A DNA stretch of 64,000 bases from JAEUQQ01 sp963697285 (GTDB taxonomy: Bacteria; Acidobacteriota; Vicinamibacteria; Vicinamibacterales; JAFNAJ01): the NCBI GenBank assembly GCA_963697285.1, contig CAVONI010000012.1:1-64000 (forward strand), written 5' to 3'. The notes beneath the pieces were generated by a model. It did no database searches, was not told the origin of the DNA, and saw only the letters and a program-made list of their open reading frames with translations. This document shows, piece after piece, positions 38,075 to 47,140 of the stretch (positions within the stretch are counted from its first letter, which is position 1; each line of letters starts with the position of its first letter). Made by a program: the position numbers and the translations under genes.

Positions 38075-39266
38075 AACACTGCTCCCGTTCCCATGATGAG
38101 GCGGATGCCCTCGCGGCTGCGGGCGACCTCGACGCGCAACAGCGTGAAGCGCCGTGCATGCACGCGTGCGCCCAACCCCACCGAGGTGGCGAGGCCCGAC
38201 AGGCCGAGTTCGCGACGCTCTGCCGCAACCGTTCCCGCATCGACGAACAGGGCCATGTCGAGGAACTCCGTGGGCATCCAGCGGTACTCCGCGGTCAGCT
38301 GCATGCGGTGGCGGTCGCGGAAGCGTCGCGACGCGTACCCGCGCATCTCGGTGCTGTCTTCGCCCAGGGCGGGCATCAGGAAGTACGGCACGACGTTGTC
38401 GCCGGCGGTGCTCGTGAACGACGCGAAGCCGCGCAGCGCAATCACCCACTGCTCGTGGCGCAGCGGGATCAGCTGGCTGCCGCGGACGTCGAACCTCGTG
38501 AAGCTGTACGGCGCCGAGCGCGCGCCGTAGTAGGTGACGGCTGCGCCGAGGTTCCCTCCGCGCCGTGCGTATCCCGGCGCGGGACGCCAGTCGAGCTCTC
38601 CGCCGACGTGCGACACGATGAAGTCAGGGTCGGCGCCGAGTCCTGGCACGGTGTCACTGGTGAATCCGTCTTCGATGGACGTCGTGCCGTGGCCACTGCC
38701 GGTGTTCACTCCCATCCAGGCCACCCCGCCCCTGAGTGACGCGAGGCGCGACACGCGCCAGGTCCCATCCAGGGAGGTCTCCGATTGCGTGTACCGGTAC
38801 GTCGTGTTGTCGGCCTCCAGCGAGTCGGCGCCAATCCCGTAAAACGGCACGTGCGTCGCGTCGAACCAGTTGGCGCGGGCGGTCAGCGTGAGGTGGTCGC
38901 GGGCGAGCCGCGGCATGACGAACTTGGTGCTGACCTTCTTGTAGCCCCGCAGCGACCAGATGCCGTAGATGTCGAAGATGCCCGTGTCACCCACGCCGAT
39001 GTGGTAGCCCGGCCCGATCGCGAACATGCCGCTGGTGTAGACCGACCCGAACGACGGGTAGAACCCCGCCGGCGGCCCCTGGGTCATCAGGTCGTCGATG
39101 CGGGCGCCGAGCGCTTCGCCCCGTGACAGTTCAGGCGCCTGAGCCGTCCGGCCTTCGCGGCCCGCTCCTGCGCGAGCAATTCGGCGCGCGTGGCCTGGGC
39201 AGAGGCACCCGCCGGGAGCCCTGCCAGCGCGACGGTGAGCGCGACTTGCCAAAAACGATGACGCAT
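38071..39266 (-). CDS. Omp85/D15-type outer-membrane barrel without POTRA, copy 1 (one frame break)
   Basis: About 398 residues: a signal peptide (VALTVALAGLPAGASA), a short linker and a beta-barrel ending in aromatic residues (GTGAVF). EMRGYASRRFRDRHRMQLTAEYRW contains the RGY-type motif of the inward-folding loop of Omp85 proteins, but there is no room for POTRA domains. It is probably a small outer-membrane channel or anchoring barrel. The signal peptide and barrel are joined by correcting one surplus base near 39125. ATG at 39266 was chosen for the signal; ATG at 39296 would extend it by ten residues. It leads the minus-strand operon and is about 160 bp from its divergent paralogue. Confidence 0.75.
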
Positions 39267-39427
39267 GCGGAGAAATGCGGGAGAATGAACGGGCATCAAG
39301 AGTGAATCGCGGCTGGTGCCTGGGATTTTACACCGATGTCGGCTGCGGTGCGTCCCGGATGGCCGGGCCTGGCGATGCGCCATCGCGTCGGACGAATATC
39401 GGCGCGTCGCCTACACCACGAGTGCCG

Positions 39428-40681
39428 ATGATCCCAAACATCTTCCGCTTCCTGTCGTTGACGTCGATGGCCCCGATGGGGTTGGTGTGCGCGCTTGCCC
39501 TGTTGTTGCCGCTGAGCGCGGCCGGCCAGGAATCGCGCGCGTCGCTGATTGCGGCTCAGCAGGCGGCGAAGGCCGCCGCGCAGGCGCCAGCCGCCCTGTC
39601 GAAAGGCGAACGCAGGTTCGTCGACTTCAAGAACAACCTCGCCGCCCCGCCTTCGGGCCTGTTCCCCGCGTTCGGCACCGTGTTGAGCGGCGGCGGACTC
39701 GCGGCCGGTCCCGGGTATCGCTACCTGGTGAACGACACGACCGCGATCATCACCAAGGGCCTCTGGTCGATCAGGAACTACAGGCAGGTCGACGCGATGA
39801 TCGACTCCCGCGGCCTGGCGGGCGGGCACCTCGACCTGCAGGTGGACGGCGGGTGGAGAACGGCGCCGACCATGGCGTTTTACGGGACCGGGATGCAGCC
39901 GGAATTGCGACCCGTCGCCGGCGAGGATGACGTCGACGACCACGGGCGGACGTCGTACTACCTGCGCCAGTCGTGGGCTGGCGGGATGCTCCGTGCGCGC
40001 CCCCAGCGATTCCTCCGGCTCGGCGGGGGCTTCAGCGGCGAGTACTTCGACATCGGTGCCGGGGGCGGCGGCCATCCCTCGATCGAGGAACGGTTCACCG
40101 AGGCCGAGGCGCCTGGCCAGGGACGCGACCACACGTTCCTGCACACCCAGGGCACGTTCGGGATCGACTGGCGCCCGGCGCCCGGCTACGCGCGGCGCGG
40201 CGGGCTCTACACGGTCACCCTCCACGACTACCACGACACCTCAGACGAGTTCAGCTTCAGGCGGCTCGACGCCGACGTCGTGCAGCACCTGCCCGTGCTG
40301 CGCGAGAGCCTGATCCTCTCGCTGCGTGGCCGCCTGTATTCGATCCTGGGAGATGACGACGTCCCGTTCTTCCTGCTGCCGTCACTGGGAGGCAGCCACT
40401 CGCTTCGCGGCTTTCCGTCGCTCCGCTTCCGCGACCGCCACAGCATGCTCGTGTCGGCCGAATACCGGTGGACACCGAGCCGTGCGGCCCTCGACGCCGC
40501 CATCTTCGTCGACAGCGGCAAGGTCACGTCGAGCCGGGACGACCTTGATTTCCACGGCCTCAAGACCAGCGTGGGCATCGGCCTGCGCCTGCACACGCTG
40601 ATCGCGACTCCCCTCAGGGTCGAGTTCGCACGCTCGAACGAGGGCATGCGGCTCATCTTCAGCTCGTCGGCGGCCTTCTGA
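39428..40681 (+). CDS. Omp85/D15-type outer-membrane barrel without POTRA, copy 2
   Basis: A 417-residue paralogue of the barrel at 38071-39266: a signal peptide (GLVCALALLLPLSAAGQ), the same linker pattern (SLIAAQQAAKAAAQAPAALS), SGLFPAFGTVLSGGGLAAGP, WRPAPGYARRGG, and the Omp85-like SLRGFPSLRFRDRHSMLVSA. It ends in SSSAAF, a typical outer-membrane terminal aromatic. ATG at 39428 begins the signal peptide. Its TGA shares one base with the ATG of the kinase-like gene (TGATG), so barrel and kinase-like protein are translated together, exactly as in copy 1. Confidence 0.78.
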   Translation: MIPNIFRFLSLTSMAPMGLVCALALLLPLSAAGQESRASLIAAQQAAKAAAQAPAALSKGERRFVDFKNNLAAPPSGLFPAFGTVLSGGGLAAGPGYRYLVNDTTAIITKGLWSIRNYRQVDAMIDSRGLAGGHLDLQVDGGWRTAPTMAFYGTGMQPELRPVAGEDDVDDHGRTSYYLRQSWAGGMLRARPQRFLRLGGGFSGEYFDIGAGGGGHPSIEERFTEAEAPGQGRDHTFLHTQGTFGIDWRPAPGYARRGGLYTVTLHDYHDTSDEFSFRRLDADVVQHLPVLRESLILSLRGRLYSILGDDDVPFFLLPSLGGSHSLRGFPSLRFRDRHSMLVSAEYRWTPSRAALDAAIFVDSGKVTSSRDDLDFHGLKTSVGIGLRLHTLIATPLRVEFARSNEGMRLIFSSSAAF

Positions 40682-42357
40682 TGGCGACCGTATCCGACTC
40701 CCCTGTCACGCACGCTCCCGCGCGCTGTCTGTGTTGCGGTGCTCACCCTGCTGCTCGCCAGCGCCACCCGCGCGACCGGGCCGACCCGGAAGTTCTTTCC
40801 TGACGACCCCATCGTGCGCGAGCCGGCAACGCAGGACGCCTCGAAGGCGGCCGTTTACGAAGTGGATCTCGCGCTCGAGTTGATCGTCAACCAGTTCGCG
40901 CGGCCCGGCGATCGCGCCACGACGAGCCCGCGCGCCGGCAACGTCAACACGGTCGACGAGGTGCCCGACTCGACCTGGTTCACCAACCGCATCGGCGCGC
41001 GCGCCATGTCGGTGGACGAGCTCGCGCGCGGCCCGAACCTGGGCACGCCCCCCGACCCGGCGGCGTGGACGGTCGTCCGGACGAAGAGCGCCGGCGCGTC
41101 GCCCGGCTTCACGGCACGCGATGCGGGCGGCGACACGTGGTTCATCACGTTCGACGCGCCCGGCTATCCCGAGGCCGGGTCGGGCGCGATCGCGGTGGCC
41201 AACAAGCTGTTCTGGGCCCTGGGCTACAACCAGGTCGAGAACTTCATCACCCGCATCGACCCGTCGCGGCTGACGATCGGCGAGCAGGTGACGCTCCGCG
41301 ATCGCACCGGCAAGCGGCGCGCGTTCACCGACAAGGACCTGCGCGCGGTGCTCGAGCGCGCCCACCGGTCGGCAGACGGCACGTACCGCGTCGTGGCCGC
41401 GCGCCAGCTGCAGGGCAGGATCATCGGCAACTTCCGGTACTACGGCACGCGTCCCGACGATCCCAACGACATCGTGCCGCACGAGCACCGGCGTGAACTC
41501 CGCGCGCTGTACGTGTTCGGCGCGTGGACGAACCTCGTCGACATGAAGGCCGGCAACACCCTCGACGTGCTCGTCGATGACGAGGGGCGATCGGTCGTGA
41601 AGCACTACCTGCAGGACGTGGGCTCGACGTTCGGCACAGGCGCCAATGGCCCGCACGACTACGACGAGGGCTGGGAGTGGCTCTACGAAGCCGACAAGAC
41701 CTGGCGTCGCCTGGCGACACTGGGCTTGTACCTGCAGCCGTGGCAGACGGTGTCGTACGACGAGCACCCGTCGATCGGGCGCTTCGAGGGCAAGCAGTTC
41801 GATCCCACCGCGTGGCGTCCACGCGTGCCCGTGGCGGCGCACCGGCACCTCCGCGGCGACGATGCGTTCTGGGCGGCGCAACGCGTGGCGGCGTTTTCAG
41901 ACGAGGCGATCCGCGCGATCGTGAAGACCGCGGAGTTCAGCGATCCGCGGGCCGAGCGGATGCTCGGCGACATCCTGATCGAGCGCCGCAACAAGATTGC
42001 GCAGGTCTACCTTCCGGCCGTGAATCCGCTCGCGGGCTTCGCGCTTGCCGACAGCGGTGAGCTGCGGTTCACGAACGTGGCGGTCGCCCACAAGGTCGCC
42101 GAGGTGCCCTCACGGGGCTACAAGGCGTCGTGGTTCACGTTCGACAACCTCACCCAGCAGTCCTCCGCGCTTGGTGAGACGTCGGCTCCAAGTGGCGCAG
42201 CCCTCACCGCGCCGCCGGGCTGCCGACCGCGTCGGGCGCATACATCCGCGTTGACGTGGCGGCCGTCGGATCCGAGCAGCCTTCGTGGGCGACGCCGGTC
42301 CAGGTCTTCTTCAGGCGTGAGGCTGGCGGGTGGACGCTGGTCGGCGTCGAGCGTTGA
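40681..42357 (+). CDS. Secreted kinase-like protein, copy 2, degenerate active site (two frame breaks)
   Basis: About 558 residues, a full-length paralogue of the protein at 36408-38074 (shared blocks FYPDDPI/FFPDDPI, VDEVPDSTWFTNR, RPDDPNDIVPHEHRRELRAL, AFWAAQRVAAFSD). The signal segment is AVCVAVLTLLLASATRA. The catalytic-loop Asp and Asn (NLVDMKAGNTL) and an Asp at the DFG place (QDVGSTFG) remain. The strand Lys is Thr (WFITFDAP, codon 41147-41149) and the helix Glu is lost (GAIAVANKLFWALGY). If the fold is right, this copy would be a pseudokinase. One surplus G just after the ATG (40683-40684) and one missing G near 42222 are inferred; the corrected end is VQVFFRREAGGWTLVGVER. Confidence 0.6.
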
Positions 42358-42546
42358 TCACGCGCGGTGCACGGCACAGCCGCACCACGAGGAATGCCCC
42401 ACCGAGCAGCGTCGCGACCCAATCGGTGACGATGGCCGTCGAGAGTTGCCAGCCTACAGAATGGCACCCCGCCGAGCCGGATGGCGTTTGACGCCTGCGC
42501 TCTGCAGCAGTCGTGCGACGTGCTCCGCGAGCGGCGTGATCGTCAC
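42311..42546 (-). CDS. Possible small membrane protein downstream of the tRNA-editing gene
   Basis: A GTG overlapping the stop of the editing gene opens VTITPLAEHVARLLQSAGVK; after one frame change, STAIVTDWVATLLGGAFLVV gives a membrane-like segment and a stop inside the neighbouring gene. It would be about 75 residues. Support is weak: it needs a frame correction and overlaps a convergent gene. Confidence 0.2.
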
Positions 42547-43052
42547 GACAGGTGGGCCCAGGTGATGACGTGGCCGGTCGAGGCGAGGAACCGTTCGAAG
42601 TCGGCTTCGGCGATCACCAGCGTCGCCGTGTTCACGTTCGGATGGAACGCCACGCGCGGCACCGCGCGCAGGTCGGCGTCGATGACGACGTGTACCTGTC
42701 GCGTCGTGTCGTTGACGAGGCCAAAGGGCGACACGGCGCCGGGCGTCAGGCCGAGGTACTTCGCGAGGCGTTCGGGCGAGGCGAATCCCAGCTTGTCGTC
42801 GCCGACGATGGCGGCGACGCGCGCGAGGCTGACCGCCTTGCGGTGCTCGGCGACGACGAGGTAGTGGCGCGTGCCCTTGCGATTGCGGAGGAAGAGGTTC
42901 TTGCAGTGCGTGGCGTCGATCGACGCCCAGTGCTGCTCGGCTTCGTCGACGGTGAAGACCGGCGGATGGTCGTGGCGCTCGTATGCGATGCCGAGCGCGT
43001 CGAGGGCGCGATAGACCGGCGCGTCGCCGGGAACGTCTGGGATGTCGGCCAT
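42543..43052 (-). CDS. YbaK/ProX-type prolyl-tRNA editing protein
   Basis: A 169-residue cytoplasmic trans-editing protein that hydrolyses mischarged tRNA-Pro (Ala- or Cys-tRNA-Pro in the family). Marks are HPPVFTVDEAEQH, KNLFLRNRKGTRHYLVV, LGLTPGAVSPFGLVND and HPNVNTATLVI, which are characteristic of the PrdX/ProX branch. There is no signal. The start is ATG at 43052, the stop TGA at 42543-42545. It is divergent from tRNA-Glu, whose gene begins 113 bases away. The exact amino acid removed cannot be read from the sequence. Confidence 0.92.
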   Translation of the reverse strand: MADIPDVPGDAPVYRALDALGIAYERHDHPPVFTVDEAEQHWASIDATHCKNLFLRNRKGTRHYLVVAEHRKAVSLARVAAIVGDDKLGFASPERLAKYLGLTPGAVSPFGLVNDTTRQVHVVIDADLRAVPRVAFHPNVNTATLVIAEADFERFLASTGHVITWAHLS

Positions 43053-43164
43053 TGCGCGCCATTCTACGCGCAGGCGTTCACGCCGTTGGCGGCTGTGAGC
43101 ATCCGTGCGGGCCGTGGTAAGATTCTGGGCTCGCGGTCGCTCGACCGCCGTTGCCAGTCAGCAC

Positions 43165-43239
43165 GTCCCCGTCGTCCAGGGGTCAGGACGCGGCCCTTTC
43201 AAGGCTGAAACGCGGGTTCGATTCCCGCCGGGGACGCCA
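43165..43239 (+). tRNA. tRNA-Glu (anticodon TTC)
   Basis: The gene starts GTCCCCGTCGTCCAGGGGTC and ends CCGGGGAC, discriminator G, and an encoded CCA (43237-43239). The anticodon stem-loop GGCCCTTTCAAGGCT places TTC in the loop CTTTCAA. The T arm GCGGGTTCGATTCCCGC is perfect. A decayed copy of its 3' part occurs at 43955-44013. Confidence 0.95.
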
Positions 43240-43296
43240 CTCAGCGCGCTTCGTCGTCTGCCACTGGCGAAGCAAGGGTTCATTCGGGAGGACGGC

Positions 43297-43548
43297 ATGA
43301 CGCCCGACGACCTGCTCCAGCGGATTACGACGCACCCCGACATCTTCGGAGGCAAGCCGGTCGTTCGCGGCAGACGGCTGGCCGTGGAGCATGTGCTCGG
43401 CATGCTCGCCGCCGGCGACACCACGGAGTCGCTGCTGGCGGCGTACCCCTGGTTGGAGGCCGACGACGTTCGGGCGTGCTTGTTCTATGCCCGACGCGTT
43501 GTGGGCCACGAGAGAATCGAGCCCCCGCTGTCGGGGACCGCTGCATGA
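43297..43548 (+). CDS. DUF433 antitoxin
   Basis: An 83-residue DUF433 protein, ITTHPDIFGGKPVVRGRRLA and VEHVLGMLAAGDT being the family core. DUF433 proteins are helix-turn-helix antitoxins, often named VapB45-like, paired with a DUF5615 toxin. The ATG at 43297 follows GGGAGGA by four bases. Its stop overlaps the start of the toxin by ATGA. It lies 58 bases after tRNA-Glu and probably autoregulates. Confidence 0.92.
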   Translation: MTPDDLLQRITTHPDIFGGKPVVRGRRLAVEHVLGMLAAGDTTESLLAAYPWLEADDVRACLFYARRVVGHERIEPPLSGTAA

Positions 43549-43895
43549 GACTCCTGCTCGACACCTGCGTGTCGAGTCAAGCCAGGGTGACGTTGGCCGG
43601 CCTCGGCCATGACGTCGATCACACCAGCGACTGGCCCAGCGATCCGGGCGACGAGGCAATCCTCGCCTTCGCCTTCGAGACTCAACGGGTTCTGATCACG
43701 CTGGACAAGGACTTCGGCGAACTTGCAGTCGCCCTGGGCCGTCCTCATGCGGGAATCCTGAGGCTCGTCGACGTCAGGGCCATCGAGCAGGGACCTTACT
43801 GCGTTACCGCACTCGCGAAATACGGCGCCGAATTGGCTCGAGGCGCAATCATCACCGTGGAACCGACGCGGGTGAGAGTCCGGCCGCCGGGCTAG
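43545..43895 (+). CDS. DUF5615 PIN-like toxin
   Basis: A 116-residue PIN-like (VapC45/Mut7-C-type) presumed RNase toxin. Acidic residues expected to hold metal are seen in MRLLLDTCVSS, WPSDPGDEAIL and VLITLDKDFGELA. Its ATG overlaps the DUF433 stop (ATGA), the usual antitoxin-toxin order. The length is normal. The pair sits between tRNA-Glu and a decayed tRNA copy, a position typical of small integrated modules. The RNA target is unknown. Confidence 0.9.
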   Translation: MRLLLDTCVSSQARVTLAGLGHDVDHTSDWPSDPGDEAILAFAFETQRVLITLDKDFGELAVALGRPHAGILRLVDVRAIEQGPYCVTALAKYGAELARGAIITVEPTRVRVRPPG

Positions 43896-43954
43896 CGCCT
43901 CCGAATCGCCCCGGGCGACCACACGGGACCTCACAGGACATCGCCGCCGCCATG

Positions 43955-44013
43955 AGTCACGACCCGGCCCTTGCAACGCTGAAACGCGGGTGCGATTCCC
44001 GCCGGGGACGCCA
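43955..44013 (+). repeat. Decayed direct repeat of the tRNA-Glu 3' part (possible att site)
   Basis: Matches 43181-43239 with about six mismatches over 59 bases: the anticodon arm, T arm (GCGGGTGCGATTCCCGC) and acceptor 3' strand with CCA are kept, while the 5' acceptor strand is absent. With the intact tRNA it brackets the DUF433/DUF5615 pair, as attL and attR would. Confidence 0.75.
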
Positions 44014-45080
44014 ACACAATAGTCCGTTCTGCAGTGCGGTTCGCTCCGCCGGCATGTCGCGACGAGCAGGGCGCCAGCCGGAGTGTAAACAGATGCAGAG
44101 TCGTGACACTCTGTCGAGTCTACTTTACGCTCGACACTGTCGATCGTGCGGCTAGTCCGGACACGCCGGGCAGCGGCAGCTGGCCGGTCGAGACCGGCGA
44201 GAGCCGGAAGGTGCGGCCACGACCGTGCACGAACGCTGCAGAAGGGCGCTGGGACGCGCTCCGATGCTGCGAGCGGCGCTCGCAGACCTGAACATGTCCG
44301 GGCTGGAGGTGCAGCCCTTGAAGGGCAATCGAGTTCTCGGGGCTGGCACGCGACGCCGCCGTCGAGCTGGCCCTGGCGCATCACGTTCCGCGGGACGGCA
44401 AGGACGCCCACGAGCTGGCGCTCGAGCGGAATCACGAACGGAAGGCGACGACGATGGCTGCGACGAAGACGACGAAGGTGACTCCGCGTCGCGACGACCG
44501 ATGAAGCGGGAAGGGCCGAGATGTCCGCCGCATCACGGTGAGCATTATCCTGCGTGAACGCACGATGAACTGCTGCTGAGCCGTGCGGAATCCGTTGCAC
44601 GTCGTCGCCCAGGCGGCACGCGAGCTCGGCGGTGTCACGGCGGACGCGTGCACCGAAGTCCCGGCGGGCCGAGCGCGCGTCACGCAGAGATCATCGTGCG
44701 GACCGGGAATGGGGCGGACAACGGGCCGGCACTGTGGAACGTCGCGATGCAGCGTGACATACTGACGGTGTGGCGCCGACCGGAAAGTGCTAGCCAGGCG
44801 CTCGGGTAGCACAGACTCGTTTTGAAGCCATCTCCGCGGACACGACCGCGGTAGCCGCTTAGTTCCGGGCAGGGCGCCTCAGGCTCGCCAGCGGCGTGGA
44901 ATGACGTGCGCGGATGCCGCTGGCCAAACTGTCTGACAGATCGCGTGACGCGGGCAGGCCGTAAGCGCCATCCTCGCCGTAGCCGGCTGGTCAGACCCGC
45001 CCTTCACGACGACGGCCTCGCCCGCCGCGCTGACGCGCGGGAATCACAGCCTCTAACCGCCTCGCGATCGCTCACATCCG
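44014..45080. other. About 1.07 kb without a convincing gene
   Basis: No open frame here shows family motifs, a ribosome site or consistent coding bias. One stretch (about 44343-44500) reads ARDAAVELALAHHVPRDGK and then KDAHELALERNHERKATT, which looks like a gene remnant. The region follows the tRNA duplicate and may be the worn-down remainder of an integrated element. No tRNA, palindrome array or REP copy was seen. Confidence 0.5.
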
Positions 45081-45101
45081 ATGTATCCTGACCGCCGAGC
45101 C

Positions 45102-46373
45102 ATGGCCTCGCGCTGGACCGAGATCGTCACGCTCTACCGATGGGAACTGCGATCGGCGCTGCGCGATCGCACCATCGTCATCAACTCCATCGTCGTGCCG
45201 CTGGTGCTCTACCCCGCGCTGCTGTGGGTGATGTTCACGGGGATCTCGTTCGTGCGCGGCCAGACCGACGACATGGCCTCGCGCGTGGCGCTGGTCGGAG
45301 CGCCCGCCACGACGCAGCCACTGGAGGCACGGCTCCGCGACGACACGCACGTGCAGGTGCTCGCCGCGCCGCGCGATGAGCACGACGCGGAGCGGCAGGT
45401 CCGTGCGGCGACGCTCGACGCGGCCCTTCTCGTCGTCCCCGACGGCACATCGCTCCCGAGGAACTTCAGCGCACGTCTCATCTACGACGGCTCCAGGGAG
45501 CGCAGCGATCTCGCGCGGAAGCGTGTCACCGACATCGTCGGTGCGTATCGGGAACGGTGGCTGCGCGACGAAGCCTCCGCGCGCGGCATCGACGCCGCCA
45601 CGTGGGCGGGCTTCGCGATCGACCGGAAGAACACCGCCAGCGGCCGCGACATGGGCGCGTTCATGCTCGGCCTGCTCCTCCCGGTCCTGTTCGTGGTCAT
45701 GGTCGCGCTGGGCTGCCTGAACCCGGCCATCGACACCACGGCCGGCGAGCGCGAGCGCAACACGTGGGAAACGCTCATGACGACGGCAGCGGCCCGTTCG
45801 AGCATCGTCACCGCGAAGTACCTGGCCGTGACGACGCTTGGCGGCCTCGCCGGGCTGCTCAACGTCGTGGCCATGCTGCTGACGATGCGGGGCATCATCG
45901 CTCCGCTGCTGGGACGCGACGACGGCGCGATGGAGTTCGGCGTCCCGCTCGCGTCGGTGCCCGTGCTGATGGTGGGCGCCGTCCTGCTGGCCGGGTTCCT
46001 CGGCGCCGGCATGATGGTCCTCGCCGCGTTCGCGCGCACGTTCAAGGAAGGCCAGTCGATGGTGACGCCCTTCTACATGGCTGCAATCCTCCCCGCCATG
46101 TTCCTGAGTTCGCCAGGCATCCAGCTCACGCTGCCGCTCGCGCTCGTGCCCGTGGTGAACATCGCGCTCGTCGTGCGCGAAGCGATCCTCGGCGGCGTCA
46201 AGCCGCTCGAGACGGCCGTCGCTGTCGTCGCCACGCTGGTCGCCATCGCGCTGCTCATCCGGCTCGCTACGTTCATCCTCAGCGTCGAGAACATCGTCGT
46301 CGGGTCGTTCTCGGGCAGCCTCACCACCTTCCTCAAACAGCGACGACGTTCCGCCGCGGGCACGCGATCATGA
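45102..46373 (+). CDS. ABC-2 type permease (NatB-like)
   Basis: About 423 residues: an N-terminal membrane segment (IVINSIVVPLVLYPALLWV), a large extracytoplasmic loop, then about six transmembrane segments with the typical DTTAGERERNTWETLMTTA loop followed by AKYLAVTTLGGLAGLLN. It is the membrane half of a NatAB-like exporter. The ATPase gene follows with an ATGA overlap. ATG at 45102 is preferred by family length; ATG at 45081 would add seven residues, and neither has a clear ribosome site. The exported substrate is unknown (sodium in Bacillus NatAB). Confidence 0.87.
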   Translation: MASRWTEIVTLYRWELRSALRDRTIVINSIVVPLVLYPALLWVMFTGISFVRGQTDDMASRVALVGAPATTQPLEARLRDDTHVQVLAAPRDEHDAERQVRAATLDAALLVVPDGTSLPRNFSARLIYDGSRERSDLARKRVTDIVGAYRERWLRDEASARGIDAATWAGFAIDRKNTASGRDMGAFMLGLLLPVLFVVMVALGCLNPAIDTTAGERERNTWETLMTTAAARSSIVTAKYLAVTTLGGLAGLLNVVAMLLTMRGIIAPLLGRDDGAMEFGVPLASVPVLMVGAVLLAGFLGAGMMVLAAFARTFKEGQSMVTPFYMAAILPAMFLSSPGIQLTLPLALVPVVNIALVVREAILGGVKPLETAVAVVATLVAIALLIRLATFILSVENIVVGSFSGSLTTFLKQRRRSAAGTRS

Positions 46374-47140
46374 CGACACCGGTCGAGGTCAGGGGCCTGA
46401 CCAAGGTCTTCGAAGACGAGAGCCGCGGCAGCGTCCGGGCCGTGGATGGCATCGACTTCGACTGCCGGCACGGCGAGATCTTCGGGCTGCTGGGCGCCAA
46501 CGGCGCCGGCAAGACGACGACATTGCGGATGCTCGCGACGATCCTGGCGCCGTCGGCCGGGACCGCGCGCGTGATGGACTTCGAGGTCTCGCAGGCGCCA
46601 GAACAGGTGCGACGCCATATCGGCTTCTACTCGGCCAGCACCGCGCTCTACCCGCGGCTCACGGGGCGCGAGACGCTCGAGTTCTTCGCCCGGATCAACG
46701 GCTTCCCCGAGTCCGCCCTGCGTGCGCGCGTCGACCAGCTCGTGGCACGGTTCGGCATCGCGGAGTATGCCGACACGCGCATCGATCGGCTCTCGCAGGG
46801 CATGAAGCAGAAGGTCTCGATCGCACGCACCATCGTGCACGACCCGCCGGTGCTCATCTTCGACGAGCCGACGGTCGGCCTCGACGTGCTCAATGCGCTC
46901 GAGATGCAGCGCGTGATCGCCGACCTGCGCACCGAAGGCAAGACGATCATCTTCTCGACGCACATCATGAGCGAGGCCGAGCGGTTGTGCGACCGCATCG
47001 CGATCATCCACCGCGGGCGCATCCACGCGAGCGACACCCTCGGCGCGCTGCGCGCGGCCACGGGGCATCACTACCTCGAGGACATCTTCGTGCACTACGT
47101 GAAGGAAGCCGGCGACGACGTCGGCGCGGCACGCGGATGA
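46370..47140 (+). CDS. ABC transporter ATP-binding protein (NatA-like)
   Basis: A 256-residue ATPase. Walker A is GANGAGKT (42-49), followed by LRMLATILAPSAGTARV. The ABC signature appears as RLSQGMKQKVSIART, Walker B as PVLIFDEPTVGLDV and the H-loop as IIFSTHIMSE. It drives the permeases on either side. ATG at 46370 overlaps the upstream permease stop, and its own TGA overlaps the next gene's ATG, so the three genes are tightly coupled. Confidence 0.95.
   Translation: MTTPVEVRGLTKVFEDESRGSVRAVDGIDFDCRHGEIFGLLGANGAGKTTTLRMLATILAPSAGTARVMDFEVSQAPEQVRRHIGFYSASTALYPRLTGRETLEFFARINGFPESALRARVDQLVARFGIAEYADTRIDRLSQGMKQKVSIARTIVHDPPVLIFDEPTVGLDVLNALEMQRVIADLRTEGKTIIFSTHIMSEAERLCDRIAIIHRGRIHASDTLGALRAATGHHYLEDIFVHYVKEAGDDVGAARG

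Noticed and set aside
43955..44013. A second functional tRNA gene
   Set aside because: It lacks the 5' acceptor strand and D arm and has changes in the T loop; it is a partial duplicate.
44432..44812. Open frames on both strands after the tRNA duplicate
   Set aside because: Composition is atypical, starts lack ribosome sites and no family pattern is seen; described only as a possible remnant region.
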